Shown here: positions 34,252 to 41,958 of the stretch, piece after piece
Layout: every line of letters begins with the position of its first letter
How positions within the stretch are numbered: the stretch's first letter is position 1
Source: Pseudomonadota bacterium
Lineage (GTDB): Bacteria > Pseudomonadota > Alphaproteobacteria > Sphingomonadales > Sphingomonadaceae
DNA: 64,000 nt
NCBI GenBank assembly: GCA_023391375.1
Contig: JAEWBB010000016.1
Coordinates: forward strand, 55,463-119,462
Direction: 5' to 3'
Notes under the pieces: generated by a model
What the model was told of the DNA's origin: nothing
Databases searched by the model: none
Seen by the model: the letters and a program-made list of their open reading frames with translations, nothing else
Position numbers and translations under genes: made by a program

Positions 34252-36600
34252 ATGGCGACCGCTGCGCAGCGGGCCCAATCACGCGAGCTGGAGCCGCACT
34301 GGCGCGACAAGCTCGGCGTATCCATGCAGCGCTTCCTGCGCCGCAGCGCTGGCGTCCTGCTGGCCGGGATCGCCGTGGCGCTGGCCCTTGCGCTCGCTAC
34401 CCACCATTCGACCGATCCCAGCCTGTCGACCGCGGCGGCCGGGCCGCCGCGCAACTGGATCGGGGCGCCGGGTGCTTATGCGAGCGATTTCCTGCTCCTC
34501 CTGTTCGGCCCGGCCGGCGCGCTGCTCCTCCCGCTCCTGTTCCTCGCCGGCCTGCGCTGGGCGCGACTGGCCGAGGGAATCCGTCTGCGCCGTGCGCTTC
34601 CGCTGGCGATGCTGGCGGTCGCGCTGGTCGGCGTCGCCATCGCCCTGATTGCCGGCCAGGGCGTCAGCGGTCTTCCCGCCGGTTGGGGCGGCCTGCTCGG
34701 GCTTGGCGGGGCGCACGGCGTCGACGCATTGCTCGGCCTGATCGGCCGCGAGGACATCGCGGGCCCCCTGCGTTGGTCGCTGGTTGCGATCCTGGCGCTG
34801 GCGGGCGCCGCCGTCGGCTATCTCTCGCTCGGCCTGACCGACGAGGAGCGCGCATGGGCTGCCGACAGGATGAAGCGTCAACCGGGCGAGCCGCGCCTGG
34901 TCCGCCCACGCCGCACGCGCGACGTGGCCGAAGACGACGAAGCGCCGATCGCCGCGCCGCCCAAGTCACGGCCCTCGGTGGCCGTCGCCGAACCGGCCGC
35001 GGCGATCCAGCCCGCGGCGAAGGCCACGACCAAGAAGGGGAAGGCCGCCGCGGCCGCCGTAGGCCAGGCCAGCCTGGCGCTGGGCGACAATTATACCCTG
35101 CCGACGCTCGACCTCCTCGCGGCGGCGCCGGCGGCGTCGAAAACGCCGGTCGATCGCGCGGGGCTGGAGCGCAACGCTCGCCTGCTCGAAAGTGTGCTCG
35201 ACGACTTCAAGGTCCAGGGCGACATCGTCGAGGTCCGCCCCGGCCCCGTCGTCACGATGTACGAGCTGGAACCGGCCAGCGGCATCAAGGCCAGCCGCGT
35301 TATCCAGCTGGCCGACGACATCGCCCGCAACATGAGCGCGCTGTCCGCGCGCGTCGCCACCATTCCGGGCCGGAGCGTGATCGGCATCGAACTGCCGAAC
35401 GCCAAGCGCGAGACGGTCAGCCTGTCCGAACTGATCGGCAGCCAGGCCTTCGCCGACCAGGCGATGAGCCTGCCGCTGATCCTCGGCAAGAACATCTCGG
35501 GCGACCCGGTCATCGCCGACCTCGCGCCGATGCCGCACCTGCTGGTTGCGGGCACCACTGGCTCGGGCAAGTCGGTCGGCCTCAACTGCATGATCCTCTC
35601 CCTGCTCTACCGGCTGTCGCCCGACGAGTGCCGGATGATCATGATCGACCCGAAAATGCTCGAACTGAGCATCTACGACGACATCCCCCACCTTCTCGCG
35701 CCGGTCGTGACGGAGCCGGGCAAGGCGATCCGCGCGCTCAAGTGGACCGTCGAGCAGATGGAGGAGCGTTACCGGATGATGGCGTCGCTCGGCGTGCGCC
35801 AGCTGGCCAGCTTCAACCAGAAGGTGCGCGACGCCAAGGCCAAGGGCACGACGCTCGGCCGGCGGGTGCAGACCGGCTACAACGCCGACACCGGCCAACC
35901 GCTCTACGAAACCGAGGAACTCGCCTACGAGACGCTGCCGCAGATCGTGGTCGTGGTCGACGAACTGGCCGACCTGATGATGACCGCCGGCAAGGAGGTC
36001 GAGTTCCTGATCCAGCGCCTCGCCCAGAAGGCGCGTGCCGCCGGCATCCACCTGATCATGGCGACGCAGCGTCCGTCCGTCGACGTCATCACCGGCGTGA
36101 TCAAGGCCAACCTGCCGACCCGCATCAGTTTCCAGGTCACCAGCAAGATCGATTCGCGCACCATCCTGGGCGAGCAGGGCGCCGAGCAGCTGCTGGGCAA
36201 GGGTGACATGCTCTACATGCCGGGCGGCAAGCAGATCCTGCGCGTCCACGGCCCGTTCGTCAGCGACGAGGAAGTCCGCAGCGTCGCCGAGCATTGGAAG
36301 AAGCAGGGCGTGCCCGACTACATCCAGGCGGTGACCGAGGAACCGGAGGACGGCGGCTACCTGTTCGACGGGCAGCCGTCGGGCGACGACGATCCAGAGA
36401 CGCAACTCTACCGCAAGGCGATCCAGATCGTGGCCGAAAGCCAGAAGGCGTCGACCAGTTACCTCCAGCGCCAGCTTCGCGTCGGCTACAACAGCGCGGC
36501 ACGGTTGATCGAGCGGATGGAAAAGGACGGGCTGGTCGGCCAGCCCGACCATGTTGGACGCCGCGAGGTGCTGATCGATCCCGACGGGCACCCGATCTGA
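34252..36600 (+). CDS. ftsK: DNA translocase FtsK
   Basis: Hexameric septal motor that pumps DNA into daughter cells and activates XerCD at dif. The 782 residues have about four N-terminal membrane segments (about 30-200), a Pro/Ala/Lys linker, a motor domain with Walker A GTTGSGKS (434-441) and Walker B VVVVDELADLMM, and a C-terminal winged-helix gamma domain (QLRVGYNSAARLIERMEKDGLVG in part) that recognises KOPS. The ATG at 34252 follows GGGGGA at good spacing; an ATG 14 codons upstream is less well supported. lolA follows. Confidence 0.95.
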   Translation: MATAAQRAQSRELEPHWRDKLGVSMQRFLRRSAGVLLAGIAVALALALATHHSTDPSLSTAAAGPPRNWIGAPGAYASDFLLLLFGPAGALLLPLLFLAGLRWARLAEGIRLRRALPLAMLAVALVGVAIALIAGQGVSGLPAGWGGLLGLGGAHGVDALLGLIGREDIAGPLRWSLVAILALAGAAVGYLSLGLTDEERAWAADRMKRQPGEPRLVRPRRTRDVAEDDEAPIAAPPKSRPSVAVAEPAAAIQPAAKATTKKGKAAAAAVGQASLALGDNYTLPTLDLLAAAPAASKTPVDRAGLERNARLLESVLDDFKVQGDIVEVRPGPVVTMYELEPASGIKASRVIQLADDIARNMSALSARVATIPGRSVIGIELPNAKRETVSLSELIGSQAFADQAMSLPLILGKNISGDPVIADLAPMPHLLVAGTTGSGKSVGLNCMILSLLYRLSPDECRMIMIDPKMLELSIYDDIPHLLAPVVTEPGKAIRALKWTVEQMEERYRMMASLGVRQLASFNQKVRDAKAKGTTLGRRVQTGYNADTGQPLYETEELAYETLPQIVVVVDELADLMMTAGKEVEFLIQRLAQKARAAGIHLIMATQRPSVDVITGVIKANLPTRISFQVTSKIDSRTILGEQGAEQLLGKGDMLYMPGGKQILRVHGPFVSDEEVRSVAEHWKKQGVPDYIQAVTEEPEDGGYLFDGQPSGDDDPETQLYRKAIQIVAESQKASTSYLQRQLRVGYNSAARLIERMEKDGLVGQPDHVGRREVLIDPDGHPI

Positions 36601-36695
36601 GACCTGGCTTCAAGATCAACGCGGATGAACGTCACGGAACCGGAAGGTTCACACCGCATTCAATGCCCGATGGCCATGTTCGGCCCGAACCGTCC

Positions 36696-36710
36696 AGGAG
36701 ATTTGATGTG
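36696..36710 (+). promoter_or_regulatory. ribosome-binding site deciding a GTG start for lolA
   Basis: AGGAG at 36696-36700 stands 7 bases before GTG at 36708. An ATG at 36706 overlaps this codon but is read ATG-TGA and stops at once. The GTG start gives a clean signal peptide, while an in-frame ATG at 36663 would put 15 polar residues before it. Confidence 0.7.
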
Positions 36711-37328
36711 ACTTTCAAGCTGACCTCGCTTGCGCCCTTCGCCGTTACCGCGGCCCTGGTCGTCGCGGCCCCGGTCGCCGCCAACCCCGCCAGCGACATG
36801 GCGATGGTGCAAAAGCACCTCGCCGTGACGTCGTCGATGACCGCCGGCTTCACCCAGACCGACGGCAAGGGCCGCAGCCAGAACGGCACGCTGTCGCTCA
36901 AGAAACCGGGCAAGATCCGCTTCGAATATGGCAAGGGCGCCGACATGCTGCTGGTCGGCAACGGCAAGACGCTGACCTTCGTCGATTACGCGGTCGGCCA
37001 GAAGTCGAGCTGGGCGATCGCCAATTCGCCGCTGTCTGTGCTGCTGGCGCCGCAGCCGAACCTCAGCCGCATTGCACGGATCGTCGATAGCGGTTCGCCC
37101 AACGTCGTGGTGGTCCGCGCCCGCGACGCACGTCGGCCCGAATTCGGCACGTTGATCCTCGCCTTCGTCCGCGACGGTGGCGCGCCCGGCGGCCTGAAGC
37201 TGGAAGGCTGGACCGCGATCGATGCGCAGAACAAGCGCACCACCGTCCGCCTGTCGGGCCAGCGCTACAATGTGCCGGTCGCCGACAGCGCCTTCACCTA
37301 CGCCGAGCCGAGCAAGAAGCGCGGCTGA
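36708..37328 (+). CDS. lolA: outer-membrane lipoprotein carrier protein LolA
   Basis: Periplasmic chaperone that ferries lipoproteins from the LolCDE complex to the outer membrane. 206 residues from the GTG start, with a signal peptide MTFKLTSLAPFAVTAALVVA ending near VAANP. The LolA fold is indicated by SMTAGFTQTDGKGRSQNGTL, KKPGKIRFEY and GKTLTFVDYA. No LolB is seen nearby, as usual in alphaproteobacteria. It follows ftsK by 107 bases and is followed by a candidate small RNA. Confidence 0.92.
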   Translation: MTFKLTSLAPFAVTAALVVAAPVAANPASDMAMVQKHLAVTSSMTAGFTQTDGKGRSQNGTLSLKKPGKIRFEYGKGADMLLVGNGKTLTFVDYAVGQKSSWAIANSPLSVLLAPQPNLSRIARIVDSGSPNVVVVRARDARRPEFGTLILAFVRDGGAPGGLKLEGWTAIDAQNKRTTVRLSGQRYNVPVADSAFTYAEPSKKRG

Positions 37329-37381
37329 AAACGTATTCATTTGCAACCTGTTAAGGCGGCAGACAGATTTGATTTGATATT

Positions 37382-37505
37382 GGAAAGGATGGTCGGGATT
37401 GCCCGGGGTTTCCCCCTGTTACCCGGGGTACCACCCGACCACCTCGCGTGACGAACGCTTGGTCGGCCCTGGTTCCATGCCCCCGGAACCAGGGCCTTTC
37501 ATTTT
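37382..37505 (+). ncRNA. candidate structured small RNA between lolA and xthA
   Basis: The 285-base gap contains two adjacent strong structures. GGTCGGG (37391-37397) pairs perfectly with CCCGACC (37434-37440) and encloses CCCGGG/CCCGGG around a C-rich loop (TTTCCCCCTGTT). About 25 bases later comes a 12-bp terminator stem and a T-rich tail. C-rich loops are typical of alphaproteobacterial small RNAs that bind ribosome sites. A possible -10 (GATATT) lies at 37376. It may instead be a lolA 3' UTR. No coding sequence fits. Confidence 0.5.
37465..37505 (+). terminator. strong intrinsic terminator
   Basis: GGCCCTGGTTCC (37465-37476) and GGAACCAGGGCC (37485-37496) form a perfect 12-bp stem with an 8-base loop, followed by TTTCATTTT on the plus strand. 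It would end lolA transcription or the candidate small RNA. The opposite strand has no T-tract. Confidence 0.88.
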
Positions 37506-37613
37506 CAGTCCGGGGGACTGGAAATGGAGGGCCCTCCGAACGGCCTCCGTACAGAGCGCCGTCCGCTGCGCTCCCGTGTTGCCAGTCCGCCCCTTCCGGC
37601 TAAAAGGCGCCGC

Positions 37614-38405
37614 GTGACGAAGCTCAAGATCGCCAGCTGGAACATCAACTCGGTGCGCGCCCGCGCCGGCATCGTCGAGCGCCTGCTCGACGAGGAGCAG
37701 CCCGACATCCTGTGCCTGCAGGAAACCAAGGCGCATAATGACGTCTTCCCGCACATTCATTTCGCCAGCCGCGGCTATGAGTATCGCCAGCTCAACGGCC
37801 AGAAGATGCATCACGGCGTCGCCATCCTGTCACGCCTGCCGCTTTCCGATCCGGGCAGTCACGACTGGCAGGACAATGGCGAGGCGCGGCACGTCGGCGC
37901 CCGGCTCGACTGCGGCATCCGGATCGAGAATGTCTACATCCCGGCCGGCGGCGACATTCCCGACCGGACACTCAACCCGAAGTTCGGCCAGAAGCTCGAT
38001 TTCGTCGAGCGCATGACCCGCTGGTCGGAGGGCCTCGCCGAACCCACGCTGATCGTCGGCGACTTCAATATCGCGCCGCTGGAATGCGACGTGTGGAGCC
38101 ACAAGGCGCTGCTCGACGTGGTCAGCCATACGCCGGTGGAGGTCGAGGCGTTGGGCAATTTGCAGGCCGCACATGGCTGGGTCGACCTCGGCCGCCAGTT
38201 CATTCCCGTTCCCGAGCGCAACTTCACCTGGTGGAGCTACCGCGCGCAGGATTGGGCGGCGAGCGACCGCGGCCGTCGGCTCGACCATATGTGGGCCTCC
38301 CCCACGCTGGCGCCGCAAGCGACGGGCCACCGCGTGCTGGAACCGTGCCGCGGCTGGGAACGGCCGAGCGACCATGTCCCGCTGATCGTCGAGCTCGAGG
38401 TGTGA
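37614..38405 (+). CDS. xthA: exodeoxyribonuclease III
   Basis: AP endonuclease and 3'-5' exonuclease of base-excision repair. 263 residues: KIASWNINSVRARAG with the catalytic Asn, LCLQETK with the metal-binding Glu, VYIPAGGD, VGDFNIAP, DLGRQFIP and a final SDHVPL with the catalytic His. It starts with GTG at 37614 after AAAAGG. Its stop overlaps the GTG start of ribA as GTGTGA, so the two are coupled. Confidence 0.94.
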   Translation: MTKLKIASWNINSVRARAGIVERLLDEEQPDILCLQETKAHNDVFPHIHFASRGYEYRQLNGQKMHHGVAILSRLPLSDPGSHDWQDNGEARHVGARLDCGIRIENVYIPAGGDIPDRTLNPKFGQKLDFVERMTRWSEGLAEPTLIVGDFNIAPLECDVWSHKALLDVVSHTPVEVEALGNLQAAHGWVDLGRQFIPVPERNFTWWSYRAQDWAASDRGRRLDHMWASPTLAPQATGHRVLEPCRGWERPSDHVPLIVELEV

Positions 38406-39430
38406 CCCTCGCCCGCGCCATCGCCAGCCTTCGCGCCGGGCGGCCGGTGCGGATCGGCGCCAGCGCCTATTTGTCGGTCGAAACCGCGACGGACGATTTT
38501 CTCGCCATCGTCGACCCCGAGGGCGCCGCGCCCTTGATCCTGTCGGGTCCGCGCGCCGCAGCGCTGGGGCTCGGCAACGCGCGCGAGGCCGGCGATCTTG
38601 CGCATCCCGTCCAAGTGCGCCGCTGCGACTGGCTCGATCCCGCCGTCGGGCGGGCCTTGGCGGACCCGCAGAACGATTTCGCGCGGGGGCCGATCGGGCC
38701 GCTCGTCGCCGAGCCGCTGGCCGCCGCCGAGGAAGCCGGGGCGGCGCTGGCACTGGCGAGACATGCAGGTCTCCTTCCCGCGCTGTGGCGGGTCGAAACC
38801 GATGCCGACGTCGTGCTCGACCCTTCCGAGGTGCTGGAGCGCGATCCGGGCGTGACGATCGTCGCCCGGGCTGCGCTCCCGGTTGACGGCCTGCCGCCGA
38901 GCCAGATGATCGCCTTTCGCGAGACTGCGACCGGCGACGAGCAGGTCGCGTTGGTCATCGGAGCGTTCGGCGGAAAGCCGCCGCTGGTCCGCCTGCACAG
39001 CGAATGCCTGACCGGTGACGTGTTCGGCAGCCTCAAGTGCGATTGCGGTCCCCAGTTGAAAGAGGCGCTGCGCCTGATTGCCGAAAGCGGCGGCGGGATC
39101 CTGCTCTATCTCCGCCAGGAAGGGCGCGGGATCGGGCTGGCCAACAAGCTGCGCGCCTATGCGCTGCAAGATCGCGGGCTCGACACGGTCGACGCCAACC
39201 TCCGGCTCGGCTTCGCCGACGACTCGCGCGATTATCGGACGGCGGCGGCAATGCTGCGCGCGCTAGGTGCCGACACGGTGCGGCTGCTGACCAACAACCC
39301 GGCCAAAGTGGCGGGGCTCGGGGCGGCGGGGATTAGCGTCGCCGAACGGGTCGCGCACCACATGCCGGCCAATCCGCATAATGCCGATTACCTGGCGACC
39401 AAGCGCAGCCGCTCCGGCCACCTCGACTAA
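38402..39430 (+). CDS. ribA: GTP cyclohydrolase II with N-terminal extension
   Basis: Opens the GTP ring to start riboflavin synthesis. 342 residues from a GTG start overlapping xthA. The C-terminal half is a complete RibA: RLHSECLTGD with Cys202, Cys213 and Cys215 for zinc, LRQEGRGIGL, and LLTNNPAKVAGL. The first 165 residues lack the acidic motifs of DHBP synthase (RibB), so it does not look like an active RibBA fusion. This extended form is usual in sphingomonads. Its stop overlaps that of the converging YggS gene. Confidence 0.9.
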   Translation: MTLARAIASLRAGRPVRIGASAYLSVETATDDFLAIVDPEGAAPLILSGPRAAALGLGNAREAGDLAHPVQVRRCDWLDPAVGRALADPQNDFARGPIGPLVAEPLAAAEEAGAALALARHAGLLPALWRVETDADVVLDPSEVLERDPGVTIVARAALPVDGLPPSQMIAFRETATGDEQVALVIGAFGGKPPLVRLHSECLTGDVFGSLKCDCGPQLKEALRLIAESGGGILLYLRQEGRGIGLANKLRAYALQDRGLDTVDANLRLGFADDSRDYRTAAAMLRALGADTVRLLTNNPAKVAGLGAAGISVAERVAHHMPANPHNADYLATKRSRSGHLD

Positions 39431-40071
39431 CCTTTGAAGAGGGCGCTGCCGATCCGGACATGGGTTGCGCCGAGCATCACCGCCGTTTCGTAATCGGCGC
39501 TCATCCCCATGCTGAGGCCGGTGACGCCATGACGCCGCGCCAACTCCGCCAAGAGGGCGAAGTAAGGCCCCGGCTGTACGTCCGCCGGCGGGATCGCCAT
39601 CAGTCCGGCAAGGGTCAGGCCGCCTTTACCGACGCCGTCAAGGAATTCGGGCAGGGCATCGACGTCGATCCCGCCCTTCTGCTCTTCCGCACCGATATTG
39701 ACCTGGACGAAGCAGGGCGGCGCCGCGTCGAGCGCCACGAGCGCATCGAGCAGGCTCTCCCGATCGAGGCTGTGGATCGCGTCGAACAACCTCGCCGCGT
39801 CGGCCGCCTTGTTCGACTGCAGTCGGCCGATCATGTGCAGTTCGACGTCCGGGAATTCGGCTCGCAGGGCGGGCCACTTGTCCGCCGCTTCCTGCACCCG
39901 GCTTTCGCCGAACAGCCGATGGCCGGCCTCGAGCAGCGGGCGGATCTCGTCCACACCGCGACCTTTGGAGACCGCGACCATGCGCACCGAGTCCGGCTCA
40001 CGGCGAGCGGCGCGGCACGCACGGGAGACACCGTCGTGAATGGCGGCGAGGCGGGTTGCGGCATCGGACAT
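39427..40071 (-). CDS. yggS: YggS/PLPBP-family pyridoxal-phosphate homeostasis protein
   Basis: 214-residue single-domain PLP-binding barrel, related to the N-terminal domain of alanine racemase. MVAVSKG holds the PLP Lys36, HMIGRLQSNKA is the family signature, and LSMGMSADYETAV with HVRIGSALF binds the phosphate. Members balance vitamin B6 pools and show no clear catalysis. Its start is divergent from the ThiE-like gene across 22 bases, and its stop overlaps that of ribA. Confidence 0.94.
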   Translation of the reverse strand: MSDAATRLAAIHDGVSRACRAARREPDSVRMVAVSKGRGVDEIRPLLEAGHRLFGESRVQEAADKWPALRAEFPDVELHMIGRLQSNKAADAARLFDAIHSLDRESLLDALVALDAAPPCFVQVNIGAEEQKGGIDVDALPEFLDGVGKGGLTLAGLMAIPPADVQPGPYFALLAELARRHGVTGLSMGMSADYETAVMLGATHVRIGSALFKG

Positions 40072-40093
40072 GGCCCGCGCTATAGAAAGCGCC

Positions 40094-40624
40094 ATGGCAA
40101 AGGCAAAGTGGCCAGATCGCTGGCTGATGACCGACGAGCGTATGGGCGACGGCCTGTTCCCTGCCTTGGAAGGCGTGCCGACCGGAGGCGGTGTCGTGTT
40201 TCGCCACCATGACGACCCTGACCGGACAAAGCTTGCCCAGGAAGTCGCGGGCATCGCCCGTGCACGCGGATTGCTGATGTGCGTTTCCCACGATGTCGGG
40301 CTCGCCCGAAATGTGGGCGCGCAGTTGGTCCACAACCCGGCATCGCCGACGGGTGACCTTCCGCTCAGCCTTGCCGTCCATACGCTGATCCAAGCCGACG
40401 AGGCCAACAGCCGCTCTGCCGCGCTGGCCTTCGTATCCCCGCTATTCTCGACCCGGTCACACCCCGGGTCGCTCCCCCTTTCACGGGACGAAGCGGCACG
40501 AATCGTCGCGCAGCTCGATTGTCCCGCCATCGCGCTCGGCGGTGTCGACGCGCAGAATTACGCGACGATCGAGAGCCTGGGATTCAGCGGGTGGGCCGGC
40601 ATCGATGCCTGGCTCAGAACTTGA
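40094..40624 (+). CDS. ThiE/TenI-like thiamine phosphate synthase-family protein
   Basis: 176-residue TIM-barrel of the thiamine-phosphate synthase/TenI family. WLMTDERMG, VCVSHDVGLA-like strands, FVSPLFSTRSHPG and a final AIALGGVDAQN match the fold's phosphate-binding loops. It is shorter than ThiE (about 210) and the pyrophosphate-binding thiamine motif is not obvious, so thiazole tautomerase activity (TenI) is as likely as synthase activity. The last 11 bases overlap the end of the converging barrel gene. Confidence 0.75.
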   Translation: MAKAKWPDRWLMTDERMGDGLFPALEGVPTGGGVVFRHHDDPDRTKLAQEVAGIARARGLLMCVSHDVGLARNVGAQLVHNPASPTGDLPLSLAVHTLIQADEANSRSAALAFVSPLFSTRSHPGSLPLSRDEAARIVAQLDCPAIALGGVDAQNYATIESLGFSGWAGIDAWLRT

Positions 40625-41291
40625 GGGCAGTCCCGACGTAGACGGCCTTGCTGTCGGCCCGGTCGTCGCTGAGCGTCGCGATGCGCTCCTTCTCGATGCC
40701 GTAGCGCACACCGCCCGTGACGGCGACGCGGCGACCGATGCGATAGGCACCGCCGACGTCGACCGAATAGGTGTCGCCGCGATTCAGCGCCGAGAAGCGC
40801 GACGTATCACGTTCGGCGCCCACGGCGACGCGGCCGGTGAATTTCTTCAGGTCGTAGCTGACCGCCGCGACCGCGCTCTCGCGCTTGCCGAGGTCGGGAT
40901 TGGCGCTTTCGGCGCTGGTCACGCCGCCCGACACGGCGAAACGCTTCCAGCCCACCGCGACGCCGAGGTTGTACGACGAGGGCGTAATCGTCGGCGAGGC
41001 CGGCGAGAATTGCGCCAGCGCCTCGTCCGCCGCGCGGCCCGAGCCGGCGCGCACCGCGACGCGCACCTGGGCCGGACGGCCCTTGGCGGCGGCGGGCGTG
41101 AACTTGAAGCCGGAGATCGAGGTTGCACCGATGCCGAGCTTGGCCGCCAGCTTGGGATCGGCGCCCGCGGGCGTGAAATTGCCGATCGAGTCGAAGCTGA
41201 AGGAAATCGGCGCGGGGCGCTTGTCGGGCGCCGCGGCGAGCGCCAGCGCCGGCACGAGTGCAGCGGTCGCAGTCAGCGCGATCCACTTCAT
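40614..41291 (-). CDS. small outer-membrane beta-barrel (porin-like) protein
   Basis: 225 residues with a signal peptide (MKWIALTATAALVPALALA), a linker, then alternating strands (YNLGVAVGWKRFAVSGGV, YSVDVGGAYRIGRRVAVTGGV) ending in AVYVGTALKF. The terminal Phe and alternating aromatic pattern are the beta-signal of outer-membrane proteins. The barrel is predicted from sequence pattern and I do not recognise a named family; substrate is unknown. The gene is divergent from the DUF3576 lipoprotein across 220 bases. Confidence 0.7.
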   Translation of the reverse strand: MKWIALTATAALVPALALAAAPDKRPAPISFSFDSIGNFTPAGADPKLAAKLGIGATSISGFKFTPAAAKGRPAQVRVAVRAGSGRAADEALAQFSPASPTITPSSYNLGVAVGWKRFAVSGGVTSAESANPDLGKRESAVAAVSYDLKKFTGRVAVGAERDTSRFSALNRGDTYSVDVGGAYRIGRRVAVTGGVRYGIEKERIATLSDDRADSKAVYVGTALKF

Positions 41292-41447
41292 TCCCTGTTG
41301 GCGCCCAAGACTCGACACGTGACGAACGACTCCTTTGCAAGGGATATAGCGAGGCGAAGCTTTCGGTTCCATGACAGTCCACGGATTTTGCGGGCCTGTT
41401 GCCGAGTCAGCACAGAATCGGCGATTTGTTGGCCCTTCACTGCCTGC

Positions 41448-41475
41448 TTGCCCGCCGCGCCGCAGCATCTATAAC
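41448..41475 (+). promoter_or_regulatory. candidate sigma-70 promoter for the lipoprotein-leuS-lptE-holA operon
   Basis: TTGCCC (41448-41453) and TATAAC (41470-41475) are separated by 16 bases and lie 36 bases before the first ATG. The rest of the 220-base gap shows no other feature I can support. Confidence 0.4.
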
Positions 41476-41511
41476 GCTCTCTCGAAGCCCCCATTGCAAC
41501 AGGATACGTCC

Positions 41512-41946
41512 ATGGTTCGTCCAGCCCGTACAACCCTTTTCCTCGTTCTTGCCGCGGCCGCGATGGTCGGCGGCTGTGGAAAGAAGCGGGTGGAAACCGA
41601 CCTTGCGCCGACGCGCATGACGACGATCGGTGTCAACGCCTACCTGTGGCGCGCCGCGGTTGACACGCTCAGCTTCGCGCCGCTCGTCACGGCCGACAGC
41701 AATGGCGGCGTAATCATCACCGACTGGTATACCAGCCCGAAGAATCCGGGTGAGCGGGTCAAGATTACCGCGTCGGTCATTGACCAGGATCTCCGAGCCG
41801 ATGGCCTTCGCGTCGCCGCCGTCCGCCAGGTCAACCAGGGCGGGACCTGGATCGAGGCGCCGGTCAGCGCAGCCACCGTCCAGGAACTCGAAGACATCAT
41901 CCTGACCCGCGCCCGTGACCTTCGCCGCGCCACCAGCGGCAGCTAA
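41512..41946 (+). CDS. DUF3576 lipoprotein
   Basis: 144-residue predicted lipoprotein. The signal sequence ends in a lipobox, MVGGC, so the mature protein would begin with acylated Cys. The conserved segment GVNAYLWRAAVDTLSFAPL followed by GGVIITDWY is the DUF3576 domain. This family is found before leuS in many alphaproteobacteria and its function is unknown; placement with lptE and close to leuS suggests an envelope role. Only 12 bases separate it from leuS. Confidence 0.88.
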   Translation: MVRPARTTLFLVLAAAAMVGGCGKKRVETDLAPTRMTTIGVNAYLWRAAVDTLSFAPLVTADSNGGVIITDWYTSPKNPGERVKITASVIDQDLRADGLRVAAVRQVNQGGTWIEAPVSAATVQELEDIILTRARDLRRATSGS

Positions 41947-41958
41947 GGCCCCGACATC

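Noticed and set aside
37330..37342. ACGTATTCAT just after lolA, resembling the LacI-type operator
   Set aside because: Not a palindrome and located at a gene end without a regulated promoter; chance match of 8 bases.
38402..39430. RibBA bifunctional enzyme
   Set aside because: The N-terminal part lacks the DHBP synthase acidic motif; only the GTP cyclohydrolase II half is supported.
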